A DNA stretch of 64,000 nt from Sulfurospirillum oryzae (GTDB lineage: Bacteria > Campylobacterota > Campylobacteria > Campylobacterales > Sulfurospirillaceae), in contig NZ_JANZKZ010000003.1 of assembly GCF_025770725.1 (NCBI RefSeq), positions 62,001 to 126,000 on the forward strand, read 5' to 3'. The notes under the pieces are model-generated. The model was not told the origin of the DNA. It saw only the letters and a program-made list of their open reading frames with translations, and made no database searches. Positions within the stretch are counted from its first letter, which is position 1, and each line of letters opens with the position of its first letter. Positions 45,875 through 53,628 of this stretch are shown here, piece after piece. The translations under genes were made by a program, and so were the position numbers.

Positions 45875-46000
45875 GTAAATCAGCTATCGAAAAAACCCTT
45901 TCTCGGCACGGTTGAGGCACGATGGGAGCCCCGAAACGCTCCGCTTATTCGTCCCATCGGCTCAAAGTGTCTCGTGCGGAATTTTTTCTACGCGATTTAC
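45875..46000 (-). ncRNA. Structured leader element A upstream of metY (riboswitch-like)
   Basis: This 126-base element fills the gap between the cysG-like stop and metY. Its outer arms pair: GTAAATC 45875-45881 with GATTTAC 45994-46000. Further inside, GAAAAAA 45889-45895 pairs with TTTTTTC 45982-45988, TTGAG 45912-45916 with CTCAA 45961-45965, and CGATGGGA 45920-45927 with TCCCATCG 45952-45959. The 64-base core (45907-45970) matches the element upstream of sirA at 62 positions, while the outer arms differ in sequence but still pair. This is covariation evidence for RNA structure. I cannot match it to a known riboswitch class. Confidence 0.75.
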
Positions 46001-46001
46001 G

Positions 46002-46013
46002 TTTACATGTAAA
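46002..46013. repeat. Exact TTTACATGTAAA copy supplying a stop codon
   Basis: This copy is read in the third frame by the cysG-like gene, where it gives Tyr-Met-stop. It therefore sits at the 3' end of that gene and directly abuts structured leader element A. Confidence 0.85.
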
Positions 46014-47271
46014 TAATTTTGCCGCTATTCTCGGCTGGTAAAATGTTCTCTTTTGCGACACACTCACCGATGATTAAGACCGCTGGTGTGGCACATAATG
46101 TCGCCATTTTATCCAATTTTCCCACAGTTCCCACTATGGTTACTTGATCGGGCAGGTCAATCTTCGATACAAATGCGGCAGGAAGATTGGGGTTGATGTT
46201 CTGTTTGGCTATGGCATCTTGGATTTTTTTTGCAAAACTGTGCGCCATTAAAACAATGACCGTATGCAAAGGCTGTTTTAAAATGCTCACCCAATCATCG
46301 TTAAAAAGCGTCTCTCTTAGGTGCGCCGAGACGATGGTCACCCCTTTGGAAATGTCACGAATCGTTGGCACAATGCCTGAAACAGTACAAGAGCGAAGGG
46401 CTGAGGTAATGCCATTGATCACCTCAAAGGAGATGCCATGTTGCGCCAAAACTTGTTTCTCTTCGCCGAGCCTTCCAAACAGAAGCGGGTCGCCTCCTTT
46501 GAGACGTCCGACAACAAGCCCTTGTTTGGCGTAGTCCACTAAAAGAGTGTTGATTTCATCTTGACTTTTGGAGTGAAACCCCTTCTTTTTGCTGACATCT
46601 ACCACTTTACATGTAAGGGGAATGAGAGAGCGAATCTCCTCAGAGACCAGAGCATCCACCAACGCAACATCGAGTAGTTCAAACGCATTCAACGCATCTA
46701 ACGTGAGGTTACCCACATACCCAGTTCCACAGCCGATCAAAAAGACTTTTCCCACACCTGCTTTGGCAATGTCTCGAAGTTTTTCGAGGTCACGGTCTGG
46801 TTTTTTGCGCTCGTTTTTCAGTCTGTCAATGAGTGACGTGAGGTCATGCGGTAAAATCTTTTCGATCTTATCGCGAATGACTTGCGCTAAAGTAGGCGAA
46901 CTTCCACCACTGCTGACCGCGACTTGAATGTCTCCACGACGGGTAAGCGCGCTAAAGTAAAAATCGCAGAGTTCAGGAACATCCACGACATTGAGCCAAA
47001 AATGATGAATCGGTTTCAGGGCGACCAAACGCTTGGTCACCTGCTCATTGCCTGTCGCGTCAATAATCACCTCAAAGCCCTCTGCATCAGCATCCTCAAA
47101 CGCTTTACATGTAAAGATTTTGGATTCAAAATAGGCATCTAGCCTTGATGCTGCGACGATTTCGTACGCAAAATCAAGACTGTCCAGTACGCGCGCTTTT
47201 TGTGCGGCGACTTTGCCCGCCCCAATCAAAAGCGTGCGTTTAGGCGTGAGTGCGATGCCTAAGGTACTCAT
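46003..47271 (-). CDS. cysG: Siroheme synthase: precorrin-2 dehydrogenase plus uroporphyrinogen-III methyltransferase
   Basis: A 422-residue bifunctional protein making siroheme precursors for sulfite reductase. The N-terminal half is a CysG-N domain with LLIGAGKVAAQKARVLD (about 14-30) and VAVSSGGSSPTLAQVIRD. The C-terminal half is a SUMT domain with VFLIGCGTGYVG, GRLKGGDPLLFGRLGEE (about 252-268) and GITSALRS. Three palindrome copies touch it: FTCK at 47104, LTCK at 46606, and the stop codon at 46002. The start overlaps the sirA stop, so the genes are coupled. Confidence 0.88.
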   Translation of the reverse strand: MSTLGIALTPKRTLLIGAGKVAAQKARVLDSLDFAYEIVAASRLDAYFESKIFTCKAFEDADAEGFEVIIDATGNEQVTKRLVALKPIHHFWLNVVDVPELCDFYFSALTRRGDIQVAVSSGGSSPTLAQVIRDKIEKILPHDLTSLIDRLKNERKKPDRDLEKLRDIAKAGVGKVFLIGCGTGYVGNLTLDALNAFELLDVALVDALVSEEIRSLIPLTCKVVDVSKKKGFHSKSQDEINTLLVDYAKQGLVVGRLKGGDPLLFGRLGEEKQVLAQHGISFEVINGITSALRSCTVSGIVPTIRDISKGVTIVSAHLRETLFNDDWVSILKQPLHTVIVLMAHSFAKKIQDAIAKQNINPNLPAAFVSKIDLPDQVTIVGTVGKLDKMATLCATPAVLIIGECVAKENILPAENSGKIIYM

Positions 47272-49553
47272 TTTTTAACGATCCTTACGCGCCAGCCATT
47301 ACCCTCTTTCGTGGTTGCTTCGACGGTGTGACCTTCACTTGCCACCGATTTTGGCACGTTATCAATCGGTGCTCCATCATCAAGTAAAATCTCCAAGACT
47401 TCACCGCTTTTAATTCTTGAGAGTTCCATCTTCGTTTTCACAAAGTTCATCGGACACGCAACACCGCTAAGGTCTTTAAAATGGGCTGACTTTTCTTCTT
47501 TAGGCGCATTCGCAGCCGCAGCCAACTCTTTTTCTTTCGCAAATTTAAGGGTATTATCCATTGTCTTGTAAAGCTTGATAACTTCTTCTGCCAGCTCGAT
47601 AGATTTCTCATCGGCATCACCCTCTAACATCGTTCCAAAATAGGCGTTGAGCAGTGTCGTGTCGATAAAAAGTGTTTTAAAGGCTTTTAGTACGCCTGCT
47701 TTATCCCTAGCATCTTCTCCACGAGTCACAAGAAGCATACGAGCAGACAAGAGACGAATCAGCTCATAGTCTTTTTCCTCTTTCTCTAAAGCCTCTTTAA
47801 GAGCCTTTTTATCGGCTTCGATAAGGTCGTACATACCTGCACTACATTCGCCTGTTCCTCTTCCTTTGAGTGAGAAGAGTTCTACCGCATCATAGTCAAA
47901 GTAAGGGTTTTTATCCTCTTTGAACGAAGGGATATCAACGTATTTTTTAGAAATATCTTCAATTATTTTGAGTCCGCCATCATCGATCCAGTCTGCAAAG
48001 CTCTCGTATTTTTTAACGAGTGGAAGCCATGTGTTGAGAACTTCTTCCACAAATGCTGGAAGATGGAAAGCTGCAACATCGCCACATTTTTGAGCAAACA
48101 CAGTACCTTCGCCACTGGTGCGATTCCCTGCTACGACATTGTACGCTGGGTAGGAGTACCCCTCATTACGTTGTACTTTTCCAAAAAATCCAAGATCGCC
48201 AATGAGGTGTTTTCCACAACTGTTTGGACAACCGGAGAGGTGAATTTTAAAGCCTTGTAATTGGTCATAATCGTATTGATCGAAAAGTTTAACAAGACGT
48301 TTTTGAATCGCTTCTACCGCACCACGAGGACGAGCAATACCCAGCTGACACGTTGCCGCACCCGTACACGCGACCATATCGCCAAAGAAGGTTGGTTTAG
48401 AAACATCTTTGGAGAAGTTTTGAAGGACATCATGCAATGTAATCATCTGTGAAGCCGTGAGGTTACGGATGTAAAGGTTTTGGTCGCCTGTAAAACGAAG
48501 CACATCATCACCAAATGGAAGCAGTGCATTGGCAAGGGCACGCGCATTTTCAAAATGAACATCACCTAGATACACAGGCACTTTACAACCATAAAGTCCC
48601 TCTTGTTTTTGCGCATAAACGTAACGATTCCACCATTTTTTATACGCTTCTGGCACTACAAATGGCTCATCTTTGGTGTTGCCAATGGTTCGCTCAATCT
48701 CTACAATCGGCAACTCCCAGTCGCCTTTGGCTTTGAGGGCTTCAATCTCAACGTTGACGAGTCTTCTAAACTCATCCATTCCTAGTTCTTCAAGCAAGAA
48801 GCGAAGACGTGCGGCATGTTTGTTTTTGCGGTTACCATTTTGGTCAAACACTTGTTTAATCGCTTGAGAGTATAAAAAGACTTCCGTGTCTGGTACAAAA
48901 TCAAGGAATTTAGTTCCTACACGAGATTTTGCACCCATACCACCTGCGACAAAGAGCTTAAAGCCTTTGACACCGTCTTGAATTTTCGCGATAAACCCTA
49001 CATCATGGATGGTCGCATAACCGCGGTCTGCTTCTGAACCACTAAAGGTAATTTTGAATTTACGAGGCAGTGCAAATGAGTCCTTTTGCTCAAGCATTTT
49101 TGTTGTAATCGCAAGTGCATAAGGTGAAACATCAAATATTTCATCTTTGGCTGTACCCGCAAGTGGGTCAGCAGTAACGTTACGAACGGTATTGCCACCG
49201 CCACCACGACCACTGAGTCCGATACTGTGCAGCACTTCGATAATGTTGATAATATCTTCGATTTTGACATAGTGAAGTTGCGCACCACCACGGGTGGTAA
49301 TGTGAATCGCTTCATGCGCGTACTTTTCAGCTAAGTCAGATAACGTTAAAAGTTGTTTTGGCGTTAGGATGCCGCCTGCTAGTTTGATGCGCACCATAAA
49401 GGTATTGGCTTCGCGCTGTTCATACACACCAAAAGGGACACGCATTGTTTTAAAGGTAAGCTCATCAAGCGTTCCAGCCAAAAACTCGGCATGGTTTTTT
49501 TTGAAAACTTCCAAGTCATCGTAGACGAGTTGGGGGATAATATAGTGACTCAT
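47268..49553 (-). CDS. sirA: Siroheme sulfite reductase with C-terminal TusA-like domain
   Basis: A 761-residue fusion. Residues 1-550 form a nitrite/sulfite reductase with ferredoxin-like repeats (TTRGGAQLHYV about 78-88) and the siroheme/[4Fe-4S] cysteines in CTGAATC (CX5C) and SGCPNSC (CX3C). A helical middle part of about 120 residues follows. The last 70 residues (LSGVACPMNFVKTKMELS onward) are a TusA/SirA-type sulfur-transfer domain with its conserved Cys-Pro. It would reduce sulfite to sulfide and may hand sulfur on directly. In Wolinella the SirA protein feeds HcyS. Structured leader B precedes it. Confidence 0.85.
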   Translation of the reverse strand: MSHYIIPQLVYDDLEVFKKNHAEFLAGTLDELTFKTMRVPFGVYEQREANTFMVRIKLAGGILTPKQLLTLSDLAEKYAHEAIHITTRGGAQLHYVKIEDIINIIEVLHSIGLSGRGGGGNTVRNVTADPLAGTAKDEIFDVSPYALAITTKMLEQKDSFALPRKFKITFSGSEADRGYATIHDVGFIAKIQDGVKGFKLFVAGGMGAKSRVGTKFLDFVPDTEVFLYSQAIKQVFDQNGNRKNKHAARLRFLLEELGMDEFRRLVNVEIEALKAKGDWELPIVEIERTIGNTKDEPFVVPEAYKKWWNRYVYAQKQEGLYGCKVPVYLGDVHFENARALANALLPFGDDVLRFTGDQNLYIRNLTASQMITLHDVLQNFSKDVSKPTFFGDMVACTGAATCQLGIARPRGAVEAIQKRLVKLFDQYDYDQLQGFKIHLSGCPNSCGKHLIGDLGFFGKVQRNEGYSYPAYNVVAGNRTSGEGTVFAQKCGDVAAFHLPAFVEEVLNTWLPLVKKYESFADWIDDGGLKIIEDISKKYVDIPSFKEDKNPYFDYDAVELFSLKGRGTGECSAGMYDLIEADKKALKEALEKEEKDYELIRLLSARMLLVTRGEDARDKAGVLKAFKTLFIDTTLLNAYFGTMLEGDADEKSIELAEEVIKLYKTMDNTLKFAKEKELAAAANAPKEEKSAHFKDLSGVACPMNFVKTKMELSRIKSGEVLEILLDDGAPIDNVPKSVASEGHTVEATTKEGNGWRVRIVKK

Positions 49554-49570
49554 AATCGTAACTCCTTATC

Positions 49571-49582
49571 GTTACATGTAAA
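49571..49582. repeat. Palindrome-family copy before sirA
   Basis: GTTACATGTAAA, one base from consensus, lies about 20 bases upstream of the sirA start codon, between the start and leader element B. Confidence 0.75.
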
Positions 49583-49591
49583 CGTTTTAAT

Positions 49592-49720
49592 GAAGAAGGC
49601 AGCTTCGAAATAAATCCTCTTGCAACACGGTTGAGACACGATAGGAGCCCCGAAACGCTCCGCTTATTCGTCCCATCGGCTCAAAGTGTTTTATTCGGAT
49701 TTTTTCTACGCGCCTTCTTC
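49592..49720 (-). ncRNA. Structured leader element B upstream of sirA (riboswitch-like)
   Basis: The second copy of the leader found before metY. The outer arms are GAAGAAGGC 49592-49600 and GCCTTCTTC 49712-49720, fully paired but different in sequence from those of element A. Next, GAAATAAATCC 49607-49617 pairs with GGATTTTTTC 49697-49706. The core (49626-49689) differs from element A at two positions. One of these turns a G-C pair of the central stem into a G-U pair in the transcript, keeping the fold. The unpaired segments beside the outer stem (AGCT...TC and TACGC on the plus strand) are conserved in both. It abuts the hcyD stop. Confidence 0.75.
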
Positions 49721-49721
49721 G

Positions 49722-50123
49722 TTACTCTAAAATTATTTGGATCTCTTCTTTTTCAACCGTTTTATTTTTAATAATAAAGGACTTCATATCAGGCGTTTCA
49801 CCTGCTAATGAAACAATAATATAGCTTACATTTGGATCAAATGCCAAGCGAATATCTTCCTCGCTTGGACGTGCTGGTGTCTCTGGGTGAGAGTGGTAGA
49901 CAGAAATGAGTCTAAGACCCTCTTTTTGCGTCTTTTTAAACGCGTCAAACTGCTCTTGCGGATCAAAACTGAAGTGCTCGTTGCTCGCATCGGTGTTCTT
50001 CATAGGAATGGCGTATTTTACTTCGCCATTCAGTCCCGCAAGATAACCACATGCTTCAATGGGTGTATCTTTTAAGGCGTGTGCGACGATCTCATCGTAC
50101 ACACTTTGTGGGATTTTAATCAT
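49722..50123 (-). CDS. hcyD: JAMM metalloprotease of the homocysteine pathway
   Basis: A 133-residue M67-family protease. The zinc site is the JAMM motif HSHPETPARPSEED (about residues 77-90), with the two His and the Asp in the right spacing; the assisting Glu is in PIEACGYLAG. By analogy with Wolinella HcyD it trims the C-terminal Ala from HcyS and later releases homocysteine from the carrier. It overlaps hcyF by four bases. Confidence 0.88.
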   Translation of the reverse strand: MIKIPQSVYDEIVAHALKDTPIEACGYLAGLNGEVKYAIPMKNTDASNEHFSFDPQEQFDAFKKTQKEGLRLISVYHSHPETPARPSEEDIRLAFDPNVSYIIVSLAGETPDMKSFIIKNKTVEKEEIQIILE

Positions 50124-50926
50124 AGCTTTGCCTCACACACAACCGCTTCATAATCTCGTATCTCTTTGATGCCTTCCCCTCCGCATACACGGCATTTAGG
50201 ATTTTTCTTGAAATTCACATTTCTAAAGTTCATGCTTTTCGCATCAAAGGTTAAGAGTCTGTTGTAGAGTGGCTCACCTACACCGACGATGTATTTGAGC
50301 GCTTCTGCTGCTTGAATGGTTCCTAACATTCCCGCAACCGCTCCTAAAATGCCCGCACTTGAACATGTTGGAATGGCATTCGCAGGTGGTGGGCTGTCAA
50401 ACACACACGCGTAACACGCACTCTCATGAGGTTTAATCGTCATCGTTTGTCCGCCAAAGCGTAAAATGCCACCGTGAGAGTAGGGGACATTGGCTAAAAC
50501 ACACGCATCATTGATTAAAAATTTGGATGAAAAGTTATCTGTTCCATCAATGACGAAATCATAGCCTTTGACGATGTCCAAGATATTGGACGCGTCCAAA
50601 AACTTTTGGTACACCGTTACTTTGACATTGGGATTGATCGCTTCCATCTTCGCTTTCGCCGAGAGCACTTTGGATACACCGATGTCTGCTGTGGCATGAA
50701 TCACTTGGCGTTGAAGGTTTGAAAGATCAACGACGTCACCATCCACGATGCCGATTTCCCCAACGCCTGCGGCGGCTAGGTAAAGTGCCACAGGAGAGCC
50801 AAGCCCACCCGCACCGATGACTAAAACTTTTGAATTGGCAATTTTCTCTTGCCCCTCAATACCGACATCTTGGAGGATAATATGGCGTGAATAACGCTCT
50901 AATTCCTCATCGCTAAAATCTCTCAC
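50120..50926 (-). CDS. hcyF: E1-like adenylyltransferase activating HcyS
   Basis: A 268-residue ThiF/MoeB-type enzyme. The ATP-binding motif GAGGLGSPVALYLAAAGVG is at about residues 38-56, followed by DLSNLQRQVIH. A zinc-binding pair is in the C-terminal CRVCGG, the other pair being CYACVF. It would adenylate the C-terminal glycine of HcyS. It overlaps hcyS and hcyD by four bases each, so the three are coupled. MoeB or ThiF function is possible, but the JAMM and MetY neighbours favour HcyF. Confidence 0.85.
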   Translation of the reverse strand: MRDFSDEELERYSRHIILQDVGIEGQEKIANSKVLVIGAGGLGSPVALYLAAAGVGEIGIVDGDVVDLSNLQRQVIHATADIGVSKVLSAKAKMEAINPNVKVTVYQKFLDASNILDIVKGYDFVIDGTDNFSSKFLINDACVLANVPYSHGGILRFGGQTMTIKPHESACYACVFDSPPPANAIPTCSSAGILGAVAGMLGTIQAAEALKYIVGVGEPLYNRLLTFDAKSMNFRNVNFKKNPKCRVCGGEGIKEIRDYEAVVCEAKL

Positions 50927-51129
50927 GCGCCACCTCCCATAAAATATAAAAAGTTAATCTCATCGCCCTCTTTAAGTGCAATCGTTGGGTACTCGTCTTG
51001 TCTTCTAAACTCATCATTGAGCTGAACGGATACCATCTCTGGCATTTCGACGTTTTCAATGATCAATAATTCAGTTAGAACGATCCCGTCCTTAATCTCT
51101 TTGACATCGCCGTTAATGGTTAATTTCAT
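50923..51129 (-). CDS. hcyS: ThiS/MoaD-like sulfur carrier protein
   Basis: A 68-residue ubiquitin-fold protein ending FMGGGA. Sulfur carriers act through a free C-terminal Gly-Gly, but this one ends with an extra Ala. This is exactly the feature described for Wolinella HcyS, whose Ala is removed by the JAMM protease HcyD. The start follows AAGGAAAG. It is the sulfur donor for MetY in protein-thiocarboxylate homocysteine synthesis. Confidence 0.9.
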   Translation of the reverse strand: MKLTINGDVKEIKDGIVLTELLIIENVEMPEMVSVQLNDEFRRQDEYPTIALKEGDEINFLYFMGGGA

Positions 51130-51154
51130 TTCTTTCCTTTTATATTAAATTAAA

Positions 51155-51253
51155 GCACCAAAGGTGCGCGGGCTCACTGCCGAAGTGAACCCAGTGTTAA
51201 CGTAGCTTTGAGAGCTTTGCCCTCAAAGCGTGTAGAGAGTTCTTCAAGAACTC
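51155..51253. other. Array of four hairpins between cysN and hcyS
   Basis: The 127-base gap holds four consecutive stem-loops: GCACC/GGTGC (51155-51167), GGGCTCACT/AGTGAACCC (51170-51192, one mismatch), GCTTTGAG/CTCAAAGC (51205-51229) and GAGTTCTT/AAGAACTC (51237-51253). None ends in a T run on the coding strand, so they look like mRNA-processing or stability structures rather than a terminator. Confidence 0.6.
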
Positions 51254-51256
51254 GCC

Positions 51257-52630
51257 TTAATGGAACTGATGTGGAAAATGTTTGCGAAGCAAAGCAAAAA
51301 GCTCCTCTTCAAACTCTGCACTGGTGCTTGCTTTGTCGACTAAAACATTGTTTACGTTTATTGCTTTGGTTCGTCTTGTTGTGTATTGCTCTAAAACCTC
51401 AGTGATGATGCCACCACCTGCGATGTCAAACTCATCGACAATGACAAAGCGACCTAGTTTTTGGTTTTCAGCAAAAAGTTCCATCGCCAAAAGATCGTGT
51501 ACTCTAAAGATGACGCATGCCGCTTCGTGACGACCCACGCTTGGCTCATCGGCACGATCTAGGGTATCGCCATCGATCACGCGTTTGATCTCTTCAAGGT
51601 AAATCGTGCTTTGCGCCGAACCTATTTTGATCTTGTACGGTTTATCAAGCTCTAGCGGTTTTGCGCCCAACCAAAAGAGGTTGGCTTCAAAACGGTTGCT
51701 CACTCGTGGCGCACTTTGATCAGCTCTGGCTACCACGTCACCGTTTCGCACGTAAATTTGTGTTTCAAGCGTAAAACCAATCGCCTCGCTCTCTTTGACA
51801 CTCGTTTTTACTTCGGTGTTAAAGCTCTCGATGCTTGCGACTTTCGAGCGTTTCAAAGAAGGGTAAAAAACCACTTCATCGCCGACATTCAGTTCTCCAC
51901 TCGTAACGGTACCCGCATAGATACGGCGGTCATCGTTGTCACGTGTAAACTTGTACACATCTTGCAATGGCATTCTAAAGTCATCATTCTCTTTTTCTTC
52001 CACGCTTTTGAAACTATCTAAAATTTCTAAAACAGTAGCCCCTTTATACCATGGCGTTGAAGCAGAATGCTCGATGAGATTCACACCTTCACGCGCACTG
52101 ATCGGTATAAAGATGTCGCTTTTAATGCCCAGTGTTGCGAGGTATTCGCTGTACTCAATTTTGAGCTTATTAAAAGCGATTTCACTAAAATTGACCAAAT
52201 CCATTTTGTTAACGACAATCGCGACTTGTTTGATGCCCAAAAGAGAGAGCAACATGCCGTGGCGTTTGGAATTTTCAGCCACACCCTCTTTGGCGTCAAT
52301 GAGAAGCAGTGCCGCCTCAGCACGAGACGCTCCACTGATCATGTTTTTCAAAAATTCGATGTGACCGGGTGCATCGATGATGATATACTCTCGTTTTTTA
52401 CTTTGGAAAAAGACGCGCGCACTGTCTATGGTAATGCCTTGTTTTTGCTCATCGGCTAGTGCGTCGAGCAAGAAGGCATACTCAAAAGGGCGTGCATTGT
52501 TTTCACACATCTTTTTCACACTCTCTAGTTTTCCTTGTGGCAATGAGTCAGTGTCGGCAAGCAGACGCCCGATGAGCGTACTTTTGCCGTGATCGACGTG
52601 CCCTGTGATGACAATATTGAGTCTTTGCAT
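51257..52630 (-). CDS. cysN: Sulfate adenylyltransferase large (GTPase) subunit
   Basis: A 457-residue translation-factor-type GTPase that drives ATP-sulfurylase activity of CysD. G1 is GHVDHGKST (residues 10-18), G3 is DAPGH (about 89-93) and G4 is VVNKMDLV (about 142-149). EF-Tu-like domains 2 and 3 follow. No APS kinase (CysC) is fused to it. It starts one base into the cysD stop region. Confidence 0.93.
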   Translation of the reverse strand: MQRLNIVITGHVDHGKSTLIGRLLADTDSLPQGKLESVKKMCENNARPFEYAFLLDALADEQKQGITIDSARVFFQSKKREYIIIDAPGHIEFLKNMISGASRAEAALLLIDAKEGVAENSKRHGMLLSLLGIKQVAIVVNKMDLVNFSEIAFNKLKIEYSEYLATLGIKSDIFIPISAREGVNLIEHSASTPWYKGATVLEILDSFKSVEEKENDDFRMPLQDVYKFTRDNDDRRIYAGTVTSGELNVGDEVVFYPSLKRSKVASIESFNTEVKTSVKESEAIGFTLETQIYVRNGDVVARADQSAPRVSNRFEANLFWLGAKPLELDKPYKIKIGSAQSTIYLEEIKRVIDGDTLDRADEPSVGRHEAACVIFRVHDLLAMELFAENQKLGRFVIVDEFDIAGGGIITEVLEQYTTRRTKAINVNNVLVDKASTSAEFEEELFALLRKHFPHQFH

Positions 52631-53508
52631 TACATGTATCCTTCTTTTCTTAGTGCTTCGAGCGTTCCGCCGCCATCTTTATCTTGAGCCCTTCCTGAGC
52701 GTTCAGCGATGTCTTTAAACTTCCCACTGGTGAGCTCTTCGATGATCTCTTTTGGCGTTGTTGCCACAGAATCCACTGGAGCCGTACATGGAAAACAGCC
52801 TAAAGAGCGGTAACGTTTTCCATTGCCTTGGTTAAAATAGAGGTTGATAATAGGAATATTCTCCCTCTCGATGTACTCCCAAATGTTAAGTTCCGTCCAC
52901 TCTAAGAGAGGATGAATGCGCACATGAGTGCCTGGTGCAAAGTCCGTTTTGTACTGATTCCAAAGCTCTGGCGGTTGCGTACTGGCATCCCATTCGCTCT
53001 TTTCATCACGTGCTGAAAAGACACGCTCTTTTGACCTGCTTCCCTCTTCATCAGCACGTACACCTACGATCACACCCGTATAGGGCGCTCCGTTTAACTC
53101 ATCTTCCCATATTTTTTTGTAAGGGTTCCATTTACGGCGTGCCCATGTACCATCCAGCGTGTATTTGAGTGCGTCGCTTTTAAGTTTTTTACAACAACTT
53201 AGTCTGTCCAATCCATTCACAAAGGTTTCGCCCTTAGCCAAGGCTTCTTTGTTTTGTCCCACCACGAGGTTTAAGTCCCATTGAATCGCTATTTCATCGC
53301 GGTAGCGAATCATCTCAGGAATTTTAAACGCTGTATCAATGTGTACCAATGGGTAAGGTACATGCCCAAAAAATGCTTTTCGTGTGAGCCATAAGAGTAC
53401 TGTGCTGTCTTTTCCTATGCTCCAAAGCATGGCAAGGTTTGGGAAGCTTCGATAGGCTTCTCGCAAAATATAGATACTCTGAGCTTCGAGTCTGTCTAAA
53501 TGATCCAT
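52630..53508 (-). CDS. cysD: Sulfate adenylyltransferase small subunit
   Basis: A 292-residue PP-loop ATP pyrophosphatase-type enzyme making APS from sulfate and ATP. The motif [15 protein letters not shown] lies at residues 27-41. The family segments [17 protein letters not shown] (about 149-165) and the C-terminal [14 protein letters not shown] are present. It works with CysN encoded directly downstream. Confidence 0.94.
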   Translation of the reverse strand: MDHLDRLEAQSIYILREAYRSFPNLAMLWSIGKDSTVLLWLTRKAFFGHVPYPLVHIDTAFKIPEMIRYRDEIAIQWDLNLVVGQNKEALAKGETFVNGLDRLSCCKKLKSDALKYTLDGTWARRKWNPYKKIWEDELNGAPYTGVIVGVRADEEGSRSKERVFSARDEKSEWDASTQPPELWNQYKTDFAPGTHVRIHPLLEWTELNIWEYIERENIPIINLYFNQGNGKRYRSLGCFPCTAPVDSVATTPKEIIEELTSGKFKDIAERSGRAQDKDGGGTLEALRKEGYM

Positions 53509-53628
53509 CTTTAATCCTTAAGTCATTTTTAACACGCATCACAAGCAAAGCTTGCGATGACTGCGCTAACGCTGAGTTTTCTTCGGCAGAATGCCCGCGC
53601 TTCGCTTTTGCAACCTTGTTGTGGTCGC
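53509..53628. other. Structured gap between cysH and cysD
   Basis: This 120-base spacer within the operon is rich in dyads. The best is a 9-bp hairpin at 53538-53558, with arms ATCACAAGC and GCTTGCGAT around AAA; in the minus-strand transcript the one imperfect pair becomes G-U. A smaller GCG/CGC hairpin sits beside it. No gene or promoter is clear. Like the cysN-hcyS gap it may affect mRNA processing. Confidence 0.5.

Noticed and set aside
45875-46000. Known SAM riboswitch classes for the metY leader.
   Set aside because: The conserved core does not match the SAM-I, SAM-II or SAH consensus as I know them, so no known class was assigned.
45875-49720. Reading the two 126-129 base repeats as copies of a mobile element.
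   Set aside because: The outer arms differ in sequence but pair, both copies abut stop codons and precede sulfur genes, and no target duplications are seen. RNA structure explains this better.
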